This document shows, in pieces, positions 1 through 10,358 of a stretch of 64,000 nucleotides of DNA (its first letter is position 1; the number at the start of each line of letters is the position of its first letter). The stretch lies in assembly GCA_036924085.1 (NCBI GenBank), contig JAVGWX010000019.1, positions 18,982,631-19,046,630 on the forward strand. The letters are read 5' to 3'. The notes below the pieces were generated by a model. It ran no database searches, was not told the DNA's origin, and saw nothing but the letters and a program-made list of their open reading frames with translations. This DNA comes from Ariolimax columbianus. Its lineage: Eukaryota > Mollusca > Gastropoda > Stylommatophora > Arionidae. A program made the position numbers and the translations under genes.

Positions 1-194
1 ATTTTCTTCCCTCTTGCAGCATTTTCATTGTTGCAATGAAGCAGGTCTTCCAGATCTTGGCAGATCAGCAAAAATTGGGCGACCACACTTAAACTGTCTA
101 CTAGTTAGTCTTTTACCGACTCATGCGAAGGACACGAATAATGAAACACTGGTCCTATCTTCCTGTCTATTTCTATAAGTGTTTTTCTTTATCT

Positions 195-497
195 TAGAAG
201 TAGTCGACCTGTACTTCTTCAAGGGTAGATGCCCCTGTGTAGGTTCCAGCTACACTGAGTTGGTACAAGTGCCGCAGAGGGTGGCTAACCGATACGCGAG
301 TCCATCTTAAAAGACTCAAACACTAGAGAAAAGTAGACCCGCAGCACGTTAGCCGCCATATATGCTGCTCTTAATAAACCACCCAACCATGGTCGATGCT
401 ATGTCATGTCACACAGTTAGTCGCCTTTTACGACATGCTCTCTGAGGGGCAGTGTTGCCATTCTTCTCCTTGTCATTCACAAAGACCCCGGCAGACC
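195..497 (+). repeat. R1 dispersed repeat, copy 1
   Basis: Starts near GTCGACCTGTACTTCT and ends AAGACCCCGGCAGACCAC. The full-length reference copy is 55633-56003, and further copies are at 44806-45175 (minus) and partly at 1171-1215, 6935-7050, 24395-24600 and 33168-33266. This copy lacks part of the 5' half. I do not recognise the family and see no open frame. The preceding 1-190 has R1-like fragments (gcatgagtcggtaaaagactaact). Confidence 0.7.
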
Positions 498-504
498 ACT
501 CGAA

Positions 505-720
505 ACTTTGTCAGCTGTAAAGGCATCAAACCTGAAAGGGTCGATGTTGATCTACTGGCTTGGTCAATCTAGGGTTCAGGACAACAGAAGAACCGACATC
601 CTGGCTTCACCTGCACCAATTACAAGTACGCTAGATATGGATAGGAGTGACATTTTGAGGTTAATAAATGATGGCCTGTTAGCTGACGACACCGCAATAG
701 ATGAATCACCAATTCACAGA
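505..720 (+). pseudogene. LINE RNase H C-terminal fragment
   Basis: A degraded frame reads QSRVQDNRRTDILASPAPI, then LDMDRSDILRLIND. This resembles the end of a non-LTR retrotransposon RNase H, where GIQGNERADELA is followed by a D-x-x-D/I-rich tether. The catalytic N-terminal part is missing. It abuts the end of R1 copy 1. Confidence 0.5.
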
Positions 721-1170
721 CTTTGTGGAGTGCTTTTCTTGCCCTTTACACAAAGACCCCAGTGCAACACTCGGTTTTTCCTTGTATTAAAAAGAATTTA
801 ATCCCAGGTCTGGCCTCTGACTTATCCATTTTGTTGAAGCAACAAATTCATTCAATAGATTATGTTGCACCGTGCTCAGTAGTGGGGAAAACTCATTACA
901 GAAAACACAATAAAAACTCAGTAGTCTTTGAACTTACTCCTAAACATCAACATAATATGTTTCCTGAATTTCAAATCCCCTGTCACAACCACACGGCACT
1001 TGATTGAAGACACCCTGGTCAGGCAGTACCTCAGCAACATGTAGAATGAGTCCGCATAAGGGATGCCTCCATTACAGCATTCACAGTCTACATGGTAAAT
1101 ACGGCCTAGCTGACTCATTCTGTAGCAGACCTGAGGAAAGAGTAATGGGCTATTCAGTAGTTCATTTTAG
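721..1170. other. no recognisable feature
   Basis: A 450-base stretch with only short open frames in inconsistent frames. No domain, tandem array or known repeat of the window is visible. Near 1171 a fragment of R1 (GTCGACCTGCACTTTTACAG) begins. Confidence 0.4.
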
Positions 1171-1312
1171 TTATTAGTCGACCTGCACTTTTACAGGGGC
1201 AAATGCCCCTGGTGTGATTCACATATGGGCTAAAAGCAAAAATAGCCTACCTACCTGAGGACAGTCAAAGGCAAAGGAAGGTAAATTTAAAAGAAACACA
1301 TATCGATATTGG

Positions 1313-1668
1313 GGATCAAGATGCTGAGCAGCGCATGAGCTGCAGTGGTCAGCGACTCATAGCTGACTGCTAGCGTCAGAGCCAGCGAACCATAGCTGCC
1401 AAGACCCTTCTACACCTCCACGCGGTGATCCTGGATAACAGGCTGCAGCAGGGCAGACTGGCTAAGCAGAAGGGATCGAAGAGGAAATGCTAACCCGGTA
1501 CTAAAAAAATGCTTGCTGAAGTCGGATGTGTTGGACCAAAAGGAGCAAATATCGCAGCCAGGCTGTAAACTACGACACAACGCATTCCGTTCTCTGGACT
1601 ACATTCTGCTACTTAAGCCCTTTCAGGGTTTGGTAGTGGGAGATTGAGAACGAACGAAGAAGAAGAAG
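1313..1668 (+). mobile_element. SINE-1 full-length copy with 13-bp target-site duplication
   Basis: A 356-bp element starting GGGATCAAGATGCTGAGC and ending in a (GAA)n tail, flanked by the direct repeat atatcgatattgg at 1300-1312 and 1669-1681. The 5' part has an A-box-like GAGCTGCAGTGGT. The centre carries the core GCTGAAGTCGGATG that is also found in SINE-2 and SINE-3. The 3' part ends with a short hairpin region before GAACGAACGAAGAAG. The duplication shows target-primed insertion. It is the type copy for the family in this window. Confidence 0.9.
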
Positions 1669-1749
1669 ATATCGATATTGGATGCACTGTGCAACAGGGC
1701 TAACATGACACTGTAAACTGTTTTCTCTTCAGTGAATAAAAATGAAAAG

Positions 1750-2385
1750 TAACATTTGTGATTCATGAAAATAAAAATCATGAATCTCACAACGCCACTG
1801 ATTTCAAACTGAAGGGAAATATATTACAGAAGGTAGAATATTTCACCTACTTATGCAGCAAAACAGCACATGAAGGATACACTGAAATCTCATTTGCAAT
1901 AAACAAATATCTGGAGATTGAAAATAGTGAAAAAATACATCAAATTCAGGTTGTTCAACCTCAACACAATATCGGTAGTAACATTTGGATGTGAAAGCTG
2001 GAAAATGATGACAAATTTTGAAAATAGGCTGAATGTGTTTTAAAATAAATGTCTTAAAAAATTATTGAACATTGTCTGAAAAGAATTTAAAACAAACAAA
2101 CAAAAAAGATTAGAGACCAAATGGCAATATTTTTCTACTATCATAAGGAAAACATGTTGGCCATAAATCGAACGTCTTCAGAACAAACAGCAAAAGACTT
2201 CCAGTTCAAACGATTATGTGGAGACCATGTGGCAACAGAACGAGGGACGGGCCAAGAGAGATACTTTGCAGGACAATCCCCAGAGAGAGCACCATAATGG
2301 ATTTCAACAACATATAGGAACTAAAATGAGTGGCATCAGACCTATCTACCAGGAGAGTAAGGAAGAGGAAGACTAACATCTGGTC
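1750..2385 (+). pseudogene. LINE reverse transcriptase C-terminal remnant
   Basis: A frame with FKLKGNILQKVEYFTYLCSK matches the post-RT 'FTYLGS' box of endonuclease/RT LINEs. It is followed by frame-broken sequence with FGCESW-like and CLKKLLN-like pieces and a GRAKRD-like basic stretch. Many stops; no function. Confidence 0.6.
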
Positions 2386-2567
2386 AGGCTAAAAATGATG
2401 ATCAAACATGTTAGTCAGGGTCAGGCAAAATATATTGGACAAGACCCTCACCTCGACTTCCCAGTAGTCTTCCCCAGAAATGGGCTGTTTTCATGGCTGC
2501 CTGGTTAACGAGATGAGGGATTGACATGATCTCTGTAGTAATAAATGACACGCAGATGAAGACAAGA
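2367..2567 (+). mobile_element. SINE-4 fragment (5' part)
   Basis: Matches the plus-oriented SINE-4 at 46438-46804 from GGAAGACTAAC through GGCTGTTTTCATGGC to the ACACGCAGATGAAG box, then stops. It sits directly on the decayed end of the LINE remnant. Confidence 0.75.
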
Positions 2568-2769
2568 CTGACGAATACAGAAATAAGACAGTGAATGGCT
2601 CGATTGAGTGTATGTGTGTCAGTGACTACGCAATAACAATTCTATGTCAGTTATGTAATTGCCCATCACAAGCAATGATGGCGACTTCAGCAGATGGTGT
2701 TGTCTTGATGATGTAACCTACGCTGTATTTGGATAATAGTGAGGAAGAAACTGCGCTTGTCATTGACCT

Positions 2770-2970
2770 CACTCTCTGGTCCCAAGGTACCTTGGACCAG
2801 TGACAAGACATAAATCAAAACGGCTGGGGGAAAATCAGAATGCAGGCACTTTGGTCTCACCTCCCTTGAGACCAGGGGTCACTTTAAAACTTGCGGGATT
2901 TGATCGCCCACCATTTCTGTTCATTACGTTGGGAGGCAAGTGCCTGACCTCTCAACCACAGCAACCCCCA
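2770..2970 (-). mobile_element. SINE-5, tRNA-like head, unexpanded copy
   Basis: On the minus strand it reads GTGGTTGAGAGGTCAGGCA then GGGCGATCAAATCCCGC. This is an A-box/B-box arrangement like a tRNA-Ser/Leu-derived SINE head, followed by a GGTCTCAAGGGAGG body. It is the paralogue of 38090-39028, where one internal 17-bp segment has expanded into an array. Boundaries are approximate. Confidence 0.6.
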
Positions 2971-3099
2971 GTCATGTAGTTTTTGTCACACAGTGACCAG
3001 CGGACAATTAAGATTTTCATGCCCCCTAAAGTAACCCCCGCACAGTCATGATGGGGTTATATGGGTCTGTGCTGATGGATCTATGTATTTTTGTATTCA

Positions 3100-3326
3100 T
3101 TTTTTTTCCTTTCGCCAAGGTGGTGTGCGTTACATTATGTTTTTATTTTGCGCCTGTAGGCCCAGTGCATCTGATTTCTGCATGCATTTTATGTAAGGGT
3201 CTGCTTCCTCCTGCACTTTCTAAGAGTTTACCTCCCCAGGGTAACGGCAGGTACTGTGATGAGAAGCAAACCCAGCACCTTCAGATTGTGAGCCGTGTCA
3301 CTTAACCATTAGCCCACACCGTCCCC
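3100..3326 (-). mobile_element. SINE-3 tRNA-derived copy 1
   Basis: The reverse complement carries a tRNA-like head (CTAATGGTTAAGTGACACGG) ending in a degraded B box, then the shared GCAGAAATCAGATG-type core and the GCAACGCACACC tail seen in the other SINE-3 copies. More diverged than copies at 13166, 15081 and 61123. Confidence 0.75.
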
Positions 3327-3489
3327 TGATCTATGTATTGAGATGATGGCTGGCACTTAGTCAAGATAATATGACTGAGTTAACTTACCTGTTTTTCTGT
3401 TGAAGGAGACGTCTTTGGACCAATAGAATTGTTCAGTGTCAGAGTATATGATAAATGTCGAACTTTATTACCATCTTCATCTGTCTCTT

Positions 3490-4428
3490 CTTTCCAATTT
3501 GGCAAATTCAGATCTAAATGAAGAAATTGTAATAATGTTGATCAAATTTGCTGATGACACGAAACTATGCAGTAGTGTCTCATCTAAAGCAGAAGTGGAT
3601 ATATTGAGGCCGGATTTAGATAAAATTCGAGAATGGTCTGTAATCTGGCAAATGGAGTTTAATGTAGATAAATGTACAGTCATCCACATGGGTAGATCCA
3701 ATATGGAACATAATTACAGAATGGGAGAGAACAATATTAGAAAGATAGATAAAGAAAGGGACTTAGGGGTTATAATAGATCATACATGTAAGGTGAGGGA
3801 GCAAGTTCAGGTAGCAGTAAAAAAGGCAAATACAATGTTAGGGATGATAAAAAGAAATATTAAACATAGGAGCAAGGAAGTGATAGTCAAACTGTATAAA
3901 GCATTAGTTAAACCTAGATTGGAGTACTGTGTACAGGTGTGGAGTCCTTATCAGAGAGGGGATATAGACATGCTGGAGAGAATACAAAAAAGAGCGACAA
4001 AGCTGATAGTGGGATTCCAGAATTACAGTTATGAAGAAAGATTAAAAAGAACTGGCCTTCAGTGTCTAGAAGAGAGAAGAATTCGTGGTGACTTAATACA
4101 GGTGTATAAGATGATCAGAGGAATGGATAAAGTGGACTATAACAAGTTTTTTAAAGTACAACCACCAACAAGGACAAGAGGGCACAGCTACAAGTTGATT
4201 AAGAAGAGGTCCAGATTAGATATTAGGAAGTATTTCTTTAGCCAGAGAGTAGTGAATGCTTGGAATGCATTGCCAAGTGAGGTGGTGGAGGCTGGGACGG
4301 TCAATGCATTTAAGAACAGATTGGATGCGTACAGCTTCTAGAGGAAGGTGATGTAAATGGAACTGGTTGTATACAGACTCTGCAGAGTCTTCTAAACCAG
4401 TATAAAGACGTTAAGTTAAGTTAAATAT
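3490..4428 (+). pseudogene. CR1/L2-like LINE, 3' half (RT palm to C-terminus)
   Basis: The open frame to the stop at 4341 begins near the catalytic box KFADDTKL and continues through WQMEFNVDKC, LGVIID, YKALVKPRLEYCVQVWSPY, LERIQKRATKLI and YFFSQRVVNAWNALP, the classical order of the thumb and C-terminus of CR1/L2/Rex1-type non-LTR retrotransposons. The fingers, most of the palm and the endonuclease are missing (5' truncation). The 3' UTR has the palindrome AGACTCTGCAGAGTCT and a (TTAAG)n tail. The coding part is uninterrupted over about 280 codons, so the copy is young. Other copies: 6018-6462, 14925-15590, and short antisense ends at 6873 and 33112. Confidence 0.9.
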
Positions 4429-4621
4429 TGATAATCAAACATGAAAATAGATATGGACAAATCATTTATTGCTTCAAAGTTACAAGATATGTTGCAAATG
4501 ACATTCTTTCAACTCAGCTTTTTTCAGGTAAACCTGTACCTAAATAAGCAGATTGTGAAGCAGACACTTCAAAACAGGAAGAGAACATGAATGACCAAAG
4601 CTGTTTCACCAAAATGAAACA

Positions 4622-5292
4622 ATAAATATTGACATAGAAACACTAATTGACATACAAAACAAATATTGACATAGAAACACTAATTCAAATACAAAACAAA
4701 TATTGACATAGAAACACAAATTGACATAGAATACAAATATTGACATAGAAACACTAATTCAAATACAAAACAAATATTGACGTAGAAACACTAATTCAAA
4801 TACAAAACAAATATTGACATAGAAACACTAATTGACATACAAAACAAATATTGACATAGAAACACTAATTCAAATACAAAACAAATATTGACATAGAAAC
4901 ACTAATTGAAATAGAATACAAATATTGACATGGAAACACAAATACAAAACAAATATTGACATAGAAACACTAATTGACACATAAAACAAATATTGACATA
5001 GAAACACTAATTCAAATACAAAACAAATATTGACAAAGAAACACAAATTGACATAGAATACAAATATTGACACAGAAACACAAATTGACATAGAATACAA
5101 ATATTGACATAGAAACACTAATTCACATACAAACAAATATTAACATTCAAACATACATATTGACATACAAACTCATATTAACATACACACAAATATTAAC
5201 ATACAAACAAATATTAACATACAAACAAATATATTGGCATACAAACAAATTTTAACATACAAACAAATCTTTTTGCATACAAACAAATATTT
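4622..5292. repeat. AT-rich minisatellite, about 38-40-bp unit
   Basis: Repeats of AATATTGACATAGAAACAC-TAATT plus (CA)AATACAAAACAA, with decaying units at the right end that shorten to about 20 bp (AACATACAAACAAAT). About 17 units. It opens long cysteine/valine-rich frames on the minus strand that have no meaning. Confidence 0.9.
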
Positions 5293-5389
5293 CCAAAATT
5301 TTAAATGACAGCAATCAAGTGTTACATATACTTGCCAATACTGTGTGACATAAAAGTATAGCCAATGAGCAAAAAACTGAAAGAAAGAA

Positions 5390-5602
5390 TTAAGGCCTTG
5401 AAATGTGGGTTTCTAGAAGAAAGGGTGTTAAAAAAAACCAGAAAACAAATAAGGAGATCTTAGAGATGTTGGAGGTATAAAGAGAGCTATTGAACAAAGT
5501 CAAAATCAGGCAGTTTAGATATTCTGACCATATCAAAAGACTTTCTTAATTAAAACTGCACGACAAGGAAAAGTAAGGGAAAACAAGACACTATAAGAGT
5601 TG
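5390..5602 (+). pseudogene. LINE RT C-terminal remnant
   Basis: Frames contain FRYSDHIKRL followed by a basic GKVRENKT-like end, resembling the 'W.GH..R' tail of endonuclease/RT LINEs. Heavily decayed; low confidence. Confidence 0.4.
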
Positions 5603-5921
5603 GAGAATGCCCACAATGAGTAAGTTTATTCTTTTGTAAGACCTGAAAAGGGCAGTAGCTTTTCTCACATTCAATCATGCTGATGAAGGTGGACCGGGGT
5701 CCTCCAGGCTATTATGCTATGTTTGGCTTCATTTGTGCATTGCTCACTACTGTGTGGATCACATCGACCACCACCACCTCATTAGCCAGACTGCCATGAA
5801 GCAGCCCTGTTTCCAGGGAGAACAGCATGGAAGTGAGGTGGGGTCTGGGTCAGTATGTTCACCTGACCTTGATTAACATTGTCTATCAATATATTATGCC
5901 TGACCATTAGTCTCCTTTCTC
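5603..5921 (-). mobile_element. SINE-4 copy
   Basis: Antisense SINE-4. In plus orientation it reads GAATGCCCACAATGAGTAAG, then CATGCTGATGAAGGTGGACC, CTCATTAGCCAGACTGCCAT and ends CCATTAGTCTCC. The AAC tail is lost. Confidence 0.8.
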
Positions 5922-6017
5922 CATGCTATAAGAGAATAACATAACAAAATTAACTGAGAAAACGCTGCCAGATTGCACCATCAACATCTGAGATACATTG
6001 CGGCCGGCATTTCATGT

Positions 6018-6462
6018 GGAATACAAAAAAGAGCGACAAAGATGATAGTGGGATTCCAGAATTACAGTTGTGAAGAACGGCTCAGAAAAAAGGGCCTAAA
6101 GTGTCTCGAAGAGAGAAGAATTCGTGGTGACTTAATACAGGTTTATAAGATGATCAGAGGAATGGATAAATTAGACTATAACAAGTTTTTTAAAATACAG
6201 CCACCCACAAGAACAAGAGGGCATAGCTACAAGCTGACTAAAGAGAGGTCCAGATTAGATATTAGGAAATATTTTTTTAGTCAGAGAGTGGTGTCTGCTT
6301 GGAATGCATTGCCAGGGGAGGTAGTGGAGGCAGGGACAGTTAATGCATTTAAGAATAGATTGGATGCGCATATCTTTTAGAGCAAGGTGATGTAAATGTA
6401 ACTGGTTGTATACAGACTCCGCAGGGTCTTCTAAACCAGTATAAAGACGTTAAGTTAAGATG
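6018..6462 (+). pseudogene. CR1/L2-like LINE 3' end, second copy
   Basis: 5'-truncated copy starting at IQKRATKMIVGFQN; open to the stop at 6380 and ending in YFFSQRVVSAWNALP, GEVVEAGTVNAFKNRLDA. The 3' UTR palindrome is present with two substitutions (AGACTCCGCAGGGTCT), then TTAAGTTAAG. Nearly identical to 3985-4428. Confidence 0.9.
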
Positions 6463-6559
6463 GTAAACACAGAACTACACACGCACAGTTATTCTTTTTT
6501 CTTTAGTTGTTCACTCAAGGTAAACAAAACTGTTTCAATTTCATAGCAAAATAGGACTA

Positions 6560-6835
6560 CTTCCTCTTTGTCATTTGTGCCGAAAAAGACATTTTGTTGT
6601 AGTTTACAGAGAGGATGAGATATCTGGACATTTACATCCGACACATCTGGTTTCAGCACAGTACATTTTGGGGACTGGCTGTGTCATCCCTCTTCAATCC
6701 CTATTCTCTCCACCGGGCCATACAGGCGGAATAGGATCTGGGACAGCTCTGGTTCACTGACTCATTTGCAAGCAGTCAGCTATGGGGCACTGGCTGCAGC
6801 CAACTCGTTCACTGCATCTTCAGCTACAAATACGG
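6560..6835 (-). mobile_element. SINE-2 copy
   Basis: Reverse complement of the SINE-2 pattern: tail side at 6575, a CGGATGTGTCGGA-like core and a TAGCTGACTG/GTCAGTGAACCAGAGC head near 6740-6790. Diverged, with the GAA tail largely lost. Confidence 0.6.
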
Positions 6836-6872
6836 CTATTAGTAATCAATATTCATCTTGGTAGTCTCAACT

Positions 6873-6935
6873 AACTTAACTTAACGTATTTATACTGTTT
6901 TAGAAGACTCTACAGAGTCTGTATACAACCAGTTT
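6873..6935 (-). mobile_element. CR1-like LINE extreme 3' end (antisense)
   Basis: The reverse complement of the 3' hairpin (AGACTCTGTAGAGTCT) and the TTAAG tail, about 62 bp, joined directly to an R1 segment at GGGTGG. The same junction occurs at 33112-33168. Confidence 0.8.
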
Positions 6936-7300
6936 CTTTGAGGGTGGTTTTTACCAATGTGCAAGTCCATCTTAATAGACAAACACTAGAGCCAAGTAGA
7001 CTCGCAGCCAATTAGGCACCATCTTTTGCTGCTCTTAACAAAACATTTGGGGAAAGATACAAATAACTTGGATAGATTTTTAATTTGAATTTTGTCCGGG
7101 CAGCGACGGTTAAGCCTACACTTTTCATTTTCCAACTGCCAAGGAATTTTTAACGTGCTCGACACTGAACACAGAAGTCCGATCTCACTACCCTGAGATC
7201 AGGGGAATTTTTACCAGAAGATCCAAGTGAAAAAAATCTAAAACCCGCGACCTCCGGCATCTGTAGCGGACACCTTATCTCGAGACCACCGAGTCCCCCT
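6936..7300 (+). repeat. R1 segment plus extension (uninterrupted copy)
   Basis: R1 middle part (CCATCTTAATAGACAAACAC, AAGTAGACTCGCAGCC) followed by GCTGCTCTTAACAAAACATT and an extension with TTTTTAATTTGAATTTTGTC and CAACTGCCAAGG. It is the empty-site counterpart of the locus into which the piggyBac at 33267-36252 inserted. The extension recurs at 8810-8900 and 36257-36350. Confidence 0.75.
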
Positions 7301-7329
7301 AGTTTTCTTTAGCTCTGTCCGTTAGACTC

Positions 7330-7665
7330 TAGTTGCCTTGCATTCCTCTTTGAATGTTTTTTAATGACCGTTCTTTGGTCTCCTAACAATTCTCTTCTCC
7401 AGTGCAGTCCAATCCAGTGAACCTAGCTATGTTATTAGCTTTCTTTTTGTATGTACGTCAGATCCATCTCTACATTAATCTTCAACTGTATTTGTTATTG
7501 CCATGTCCTTTGTCTGCCACACCTCTGTGATTGTTATTATATCTGGCCATCGGTTATGAATGACACAATGGATACATCTGTTGGCGAAAGCATGGATACT
7601 ATCATCTATTTGCATTCAATATGTCCAAACTCGTCAATCCTTCAGAAAGTTGCATGAGGGCTAAC
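7330..7665 (-). pseudogene. LINE RT C-terminal remnant (antisense)
   Basis: The minus-strand frame contains NRWPDIITITEVWQ, like the RWPD.ITN.EVW box after the RT domain of RTE-like elements. Interrupted by stops. Confidence 0.45.
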
Positions 7666-8234
7666 AACCCATTGTTATCTTCTTCTTCATCGTACGCTGT
7701 TTACAGCGATATTTACGTTGCACTGTTTTATTTTGTTAAGCCTGTGGCTCAGTGCATCCGATTTCAACAGGCGTTTCTGTAGGGTTGCCCTCCTTAGCCT
7801 TTGGCTGTCCCCAGCCTAACTGCAAGGCAGCAGTTGTTTTTGGTCAGAGTTGTCTCTCTTAGGAAGTTGTCTTGCAGGACTATCGAGTCTTCCCTACTCG
7901 TGTCTATAGGGTTTGGCAATGATATGATGGACTATGTACTAGTTTGTACTATCCCGGAAGAGAGGCAGTCCAGTGTGACTGTGTCCCAGGATCGTCACGT
8001 CCTGCCAGAAACGTAGCATATGCATGTGAGTGAGGTATCTCTTTGCTCCCTTTATTTTCTCGGCTCATCTGCAGTGATGGTACGCCTAGCATGCCCCGCC
8101 ACCCGGGAGGTTGTCACAATAGGGCAGGAGGTGCAATGTCCGCTGGACTGCATCTCTTCTGCGTCCATTGGGATGACTGATAGCAGACAGAGGCAAAGAG
8201 CGAGGCAGGAGTGCATTTAACCAGGTGCATTTCT

Positions 8235-8432
8235 GCGGCTTGACCAGGCCGGGCTGAGACGCAAGCCCCAGCCATGTCGTAGCTTCCCATCACAGCGGTG
8301 CTGAGATTTGGGGCGGGATTCTGGCTTAGAGGCGTTCAGCCGTAGTCCCTCAGATAGCAGCTTCGCACCATTGGCTTATCAGCCAAGCACGTGGACCAAA
8401 TGTCAGCGACCTGTGATTCCTCTCGAAGGAGT
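8235..8432 (-). pseudogene. 28S rRNA 3'-end derived fragment
   Basis: On the minus strand the sequence aligns with the last part of eukaryotic 28S rRNA. Visible blocks are CGAGAGGAA, GACATTTGGT, GTGCTTGGCTGA, AGCCAATGG, GCGAAGCT and TGAACGCCTCTAAG, followed by CAGAATCCCGCC. The clear match is 8312-8425 at roughly 80% by eye. The rest to 8235 is GC-rich and weaker. It is not a functional rRNA gene. It may be a dispersed rDNA fragment or an rRNA-derived SINE head. Confidence 0.75.
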
Positions 8433-8440
8433 GCATTTGA

Positions 8441-9057
8441 CCAGCGGACAAGCCTGGTCATGGCACGGAGATGTTGTTCGCCTAACCCATTGTTATGATT
8501 ATCATCTACCATGTTAACTGGCCTATGCAGCCATAAACCTCAATATATTTCTCTATTCTCTCAATGACCATCTGTCATGCACTGATGACCATCTGCCTTG
8601 ATGATAAACCTTACAACTTTCTCGGTCTGTCTCACTCTCTTGTTCGTTCTTTTTACTAGTTTCTCTTCTAGCCCTGGGACTCTGGAGGTCTTTTCTTATT
8701 TATACTTGCAATCGAGTGTGCAGACAAACAGGTTATGTCTTTGCATGCTGGAGAAGCCACCTACTTTTGGCCTTCATGAAGACCAGTTTTTGGTAGAAAT
8801 GTAATTAATTTTAGAATTGTTGCCCGGACAGCGGTTAACAGTCTGCTCTTTTCTATTTTCAACTGCCAAGGGTTCTTTTACGTTGACAGTGTGGACATGG
8901 GACCTCAGAGTTTAACCTAATGGTTAACTGTCTCCAATAGGACTTGGCACTGATGATCTCCATCCTCCCACACACACACACACATATTTTCACGCATTTC
9001 TTAAAAACTGACTGAATGCCTTACCTCTAAGCTAAAGACCCCCAAATCTCTTTCTTT
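8441..9057. other. mostly unassigned, with a fragment of the R1 extension
   Basis: 8810-8900 resembles the R1 extension (TTGCCCGGACAGCGG, CAACTGCCAAGGGTTC). The rest shows no domain or array. A short CA run lies at 8971-8982. Confidence 0.4.
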
Positions 9058-9082
9058 ATATATATATATATATATATATATA

Positions 9083-9551
9083 CGTATGAGGAATGTTCAA
9101 ATGAAACAGGACCTAAATCCACCAAGTGAACATACGTACGATATGCATGATACCGTCACTTCTGATGTTAAGAGCAGGTACCAACTGTCAAGTTTGCAAA
9201 ATTTCATTATCCTCCTCCTTTAAACATCGTTGTCCAGTTCTTCACTGTTGTCTTCGACACACTTTTGCCATCATACACTGCCTGCTATCTGCGATGAATG
9301 CCAACTGGTCGACATTCTTCAGCTGTTAGAAACCAAATCACCGCTCGCTGATCAACTCTAGACGGATTCCGTATCACACCCGTCATGTTTTCAACGGTCT
9401 GCTGAGGATAATGAAAGGTCTGCTGAGGATAATGAAATTTTGCAAACTTGATGGTTGGTATGTGCTGTTTACACCAGAAGTGACGTCATCATGCACATCG
9501 TACGTATGTTCACTTGTTGCAGTTTGGTCCGGTTTCATTTGAGCATGCCTC

Positions 9552-9554
<3 letters not shown>
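9083..9554 (-). mobile_element. internally deleted mariner-like element with long inverted ends
   Basis: Left arm (9083-9213) and right arm (9426-9554) are reverse complements over about 130 bp (TCAAATGAAAC, AAGTGAACATACGTACGAT, AAGTTTGCAAAATTTCATTA). Both outer ends abut TA microsatellites, fitting the TA target of Tc1/mariner. Between the arms a minus-strand remnant from ATG at 9386 reads VDQRAVIWFLTAEECRP, IHRR, SKTTVKNWTTMFKGG, the N-terminal helix-turn-helix of SETMAR-type mariner transposases, with one TAG stop. The catalytic DDE part is deleted. Confidence 0.75.
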
Positions 9555-9557
<3 letters not shown>

Positions 9558-9611
<54 letters not shown>

Positions 9612-9648
9612 GCACATGCGCGCTCACATGCACGCACACACACACACA
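9558..9648. repeat. (TA)n then (CA)n microsatellite
   Basis: About 28 TA dinucleotides to 9608, then ACGCACATGCGCGC and a CA run. Confidence 0.95.
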
Positions 9649-9838
9649 TTCCAGCTTGGCATTGACTGCGAATGAGCAAACAACTCGGCAGACCTACGTA
9701 ATCAACAACAATGGCCGCTGGTGTAAGTAGTTATATAAATTATATAGTACATACAAAAAAAAGTCTTTATTCATATTTGAAATAAATATTACAAAGCTGC
9801 AAATACTAAACTACCACAAACTAACAAAAAGAACTTAC

Positions 9839-9982
9839 CAAATGTTTTTCTTGATCCGACAAAGTTTCGGAAGAAGGACGAATCAGTAAATAGATATTCG
9901 AAGACTGTGTCAATGTTAATGTTAAATACTTCATCCAGGTACAACTTTTCCAGGTGGTCACGACCGTCACAAAAATACACTC
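9839..9982 (-). CDS. GRAMD1: GRAMD1 exon: start of ASTER (VASt) domain
   Basis: Acceptor tttgtttccttag before 9982; donor ATTTG|GTAAGT at 9838. The 144-bp exon reads VYFCDGRDHLEKLYLDEVFN, INIDTVFEYLFTDSSFFRNF and VGSRKTF. Human GRAMD1B has GRQYVNEVFNFSVDKLYDLL, FTNSPFQRDF and RRFSD here, so this is the first strand and helix of the sterol-binding ASTER/VASt domain. The final G should pair with the next exon to make Asp (RKTFD). SINE-4 copy 1 is inserted only 8 nt upstream of the acceptor polypyrimidine stretch. Confidence 0.92.
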
Positions 9983-10003
9983 CTAAGGAAACAAATCATA
10001 TTG

Positions 10004-10358
10004 TTGTTGTTGTTTGCGAATGCCCATAATGAGTAGGTTACTCTTTTGTGCACCCTGATAAGGATGTTAAGTGGCAGGTTGTAGTAGCTTACCTCACATC
10101 CCGAGCGTGCTGATGAAGATGGACCGGAGTCCTCCAGGCGGTTGTGCTATGCTTGACTTCATCTGCGTGACACTCACTACTACGGAGATCACGTCGATCC
10201 CTCACCTCATTAGCCAGGCTGCCATGAAAACAGCCCGTTTCCAGGGAGGGCTACTAGGAAGCCGAGGTGAGGGTCTTGGCAAGTATGTTTTGCCTGACCC
10301 TGACTAACATGTCTGATCAGTATATTTTACCTGACCAGACATTAAGTCTTCCTCCCCT
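10004..10358 (-). mobile_element. SINE-4 copy 1, with 11-bp target-site duplication
   Basis: Flanked by aaatcatattg at 9993-10003 and 10359-10369. On the minus strand it begins GGAAGACTTAATGTCTGG and ends in a (CAA)n tail at 10004-10012. The tail lies next to the acceptor of the ASTER exon of the host gene. Contains CTCATTAGCCAGGCTGCCAT and GTGCTGATGAAGATGGACC boxes (plus-strand reading). Head type not recognised. Confidence 0.9.
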
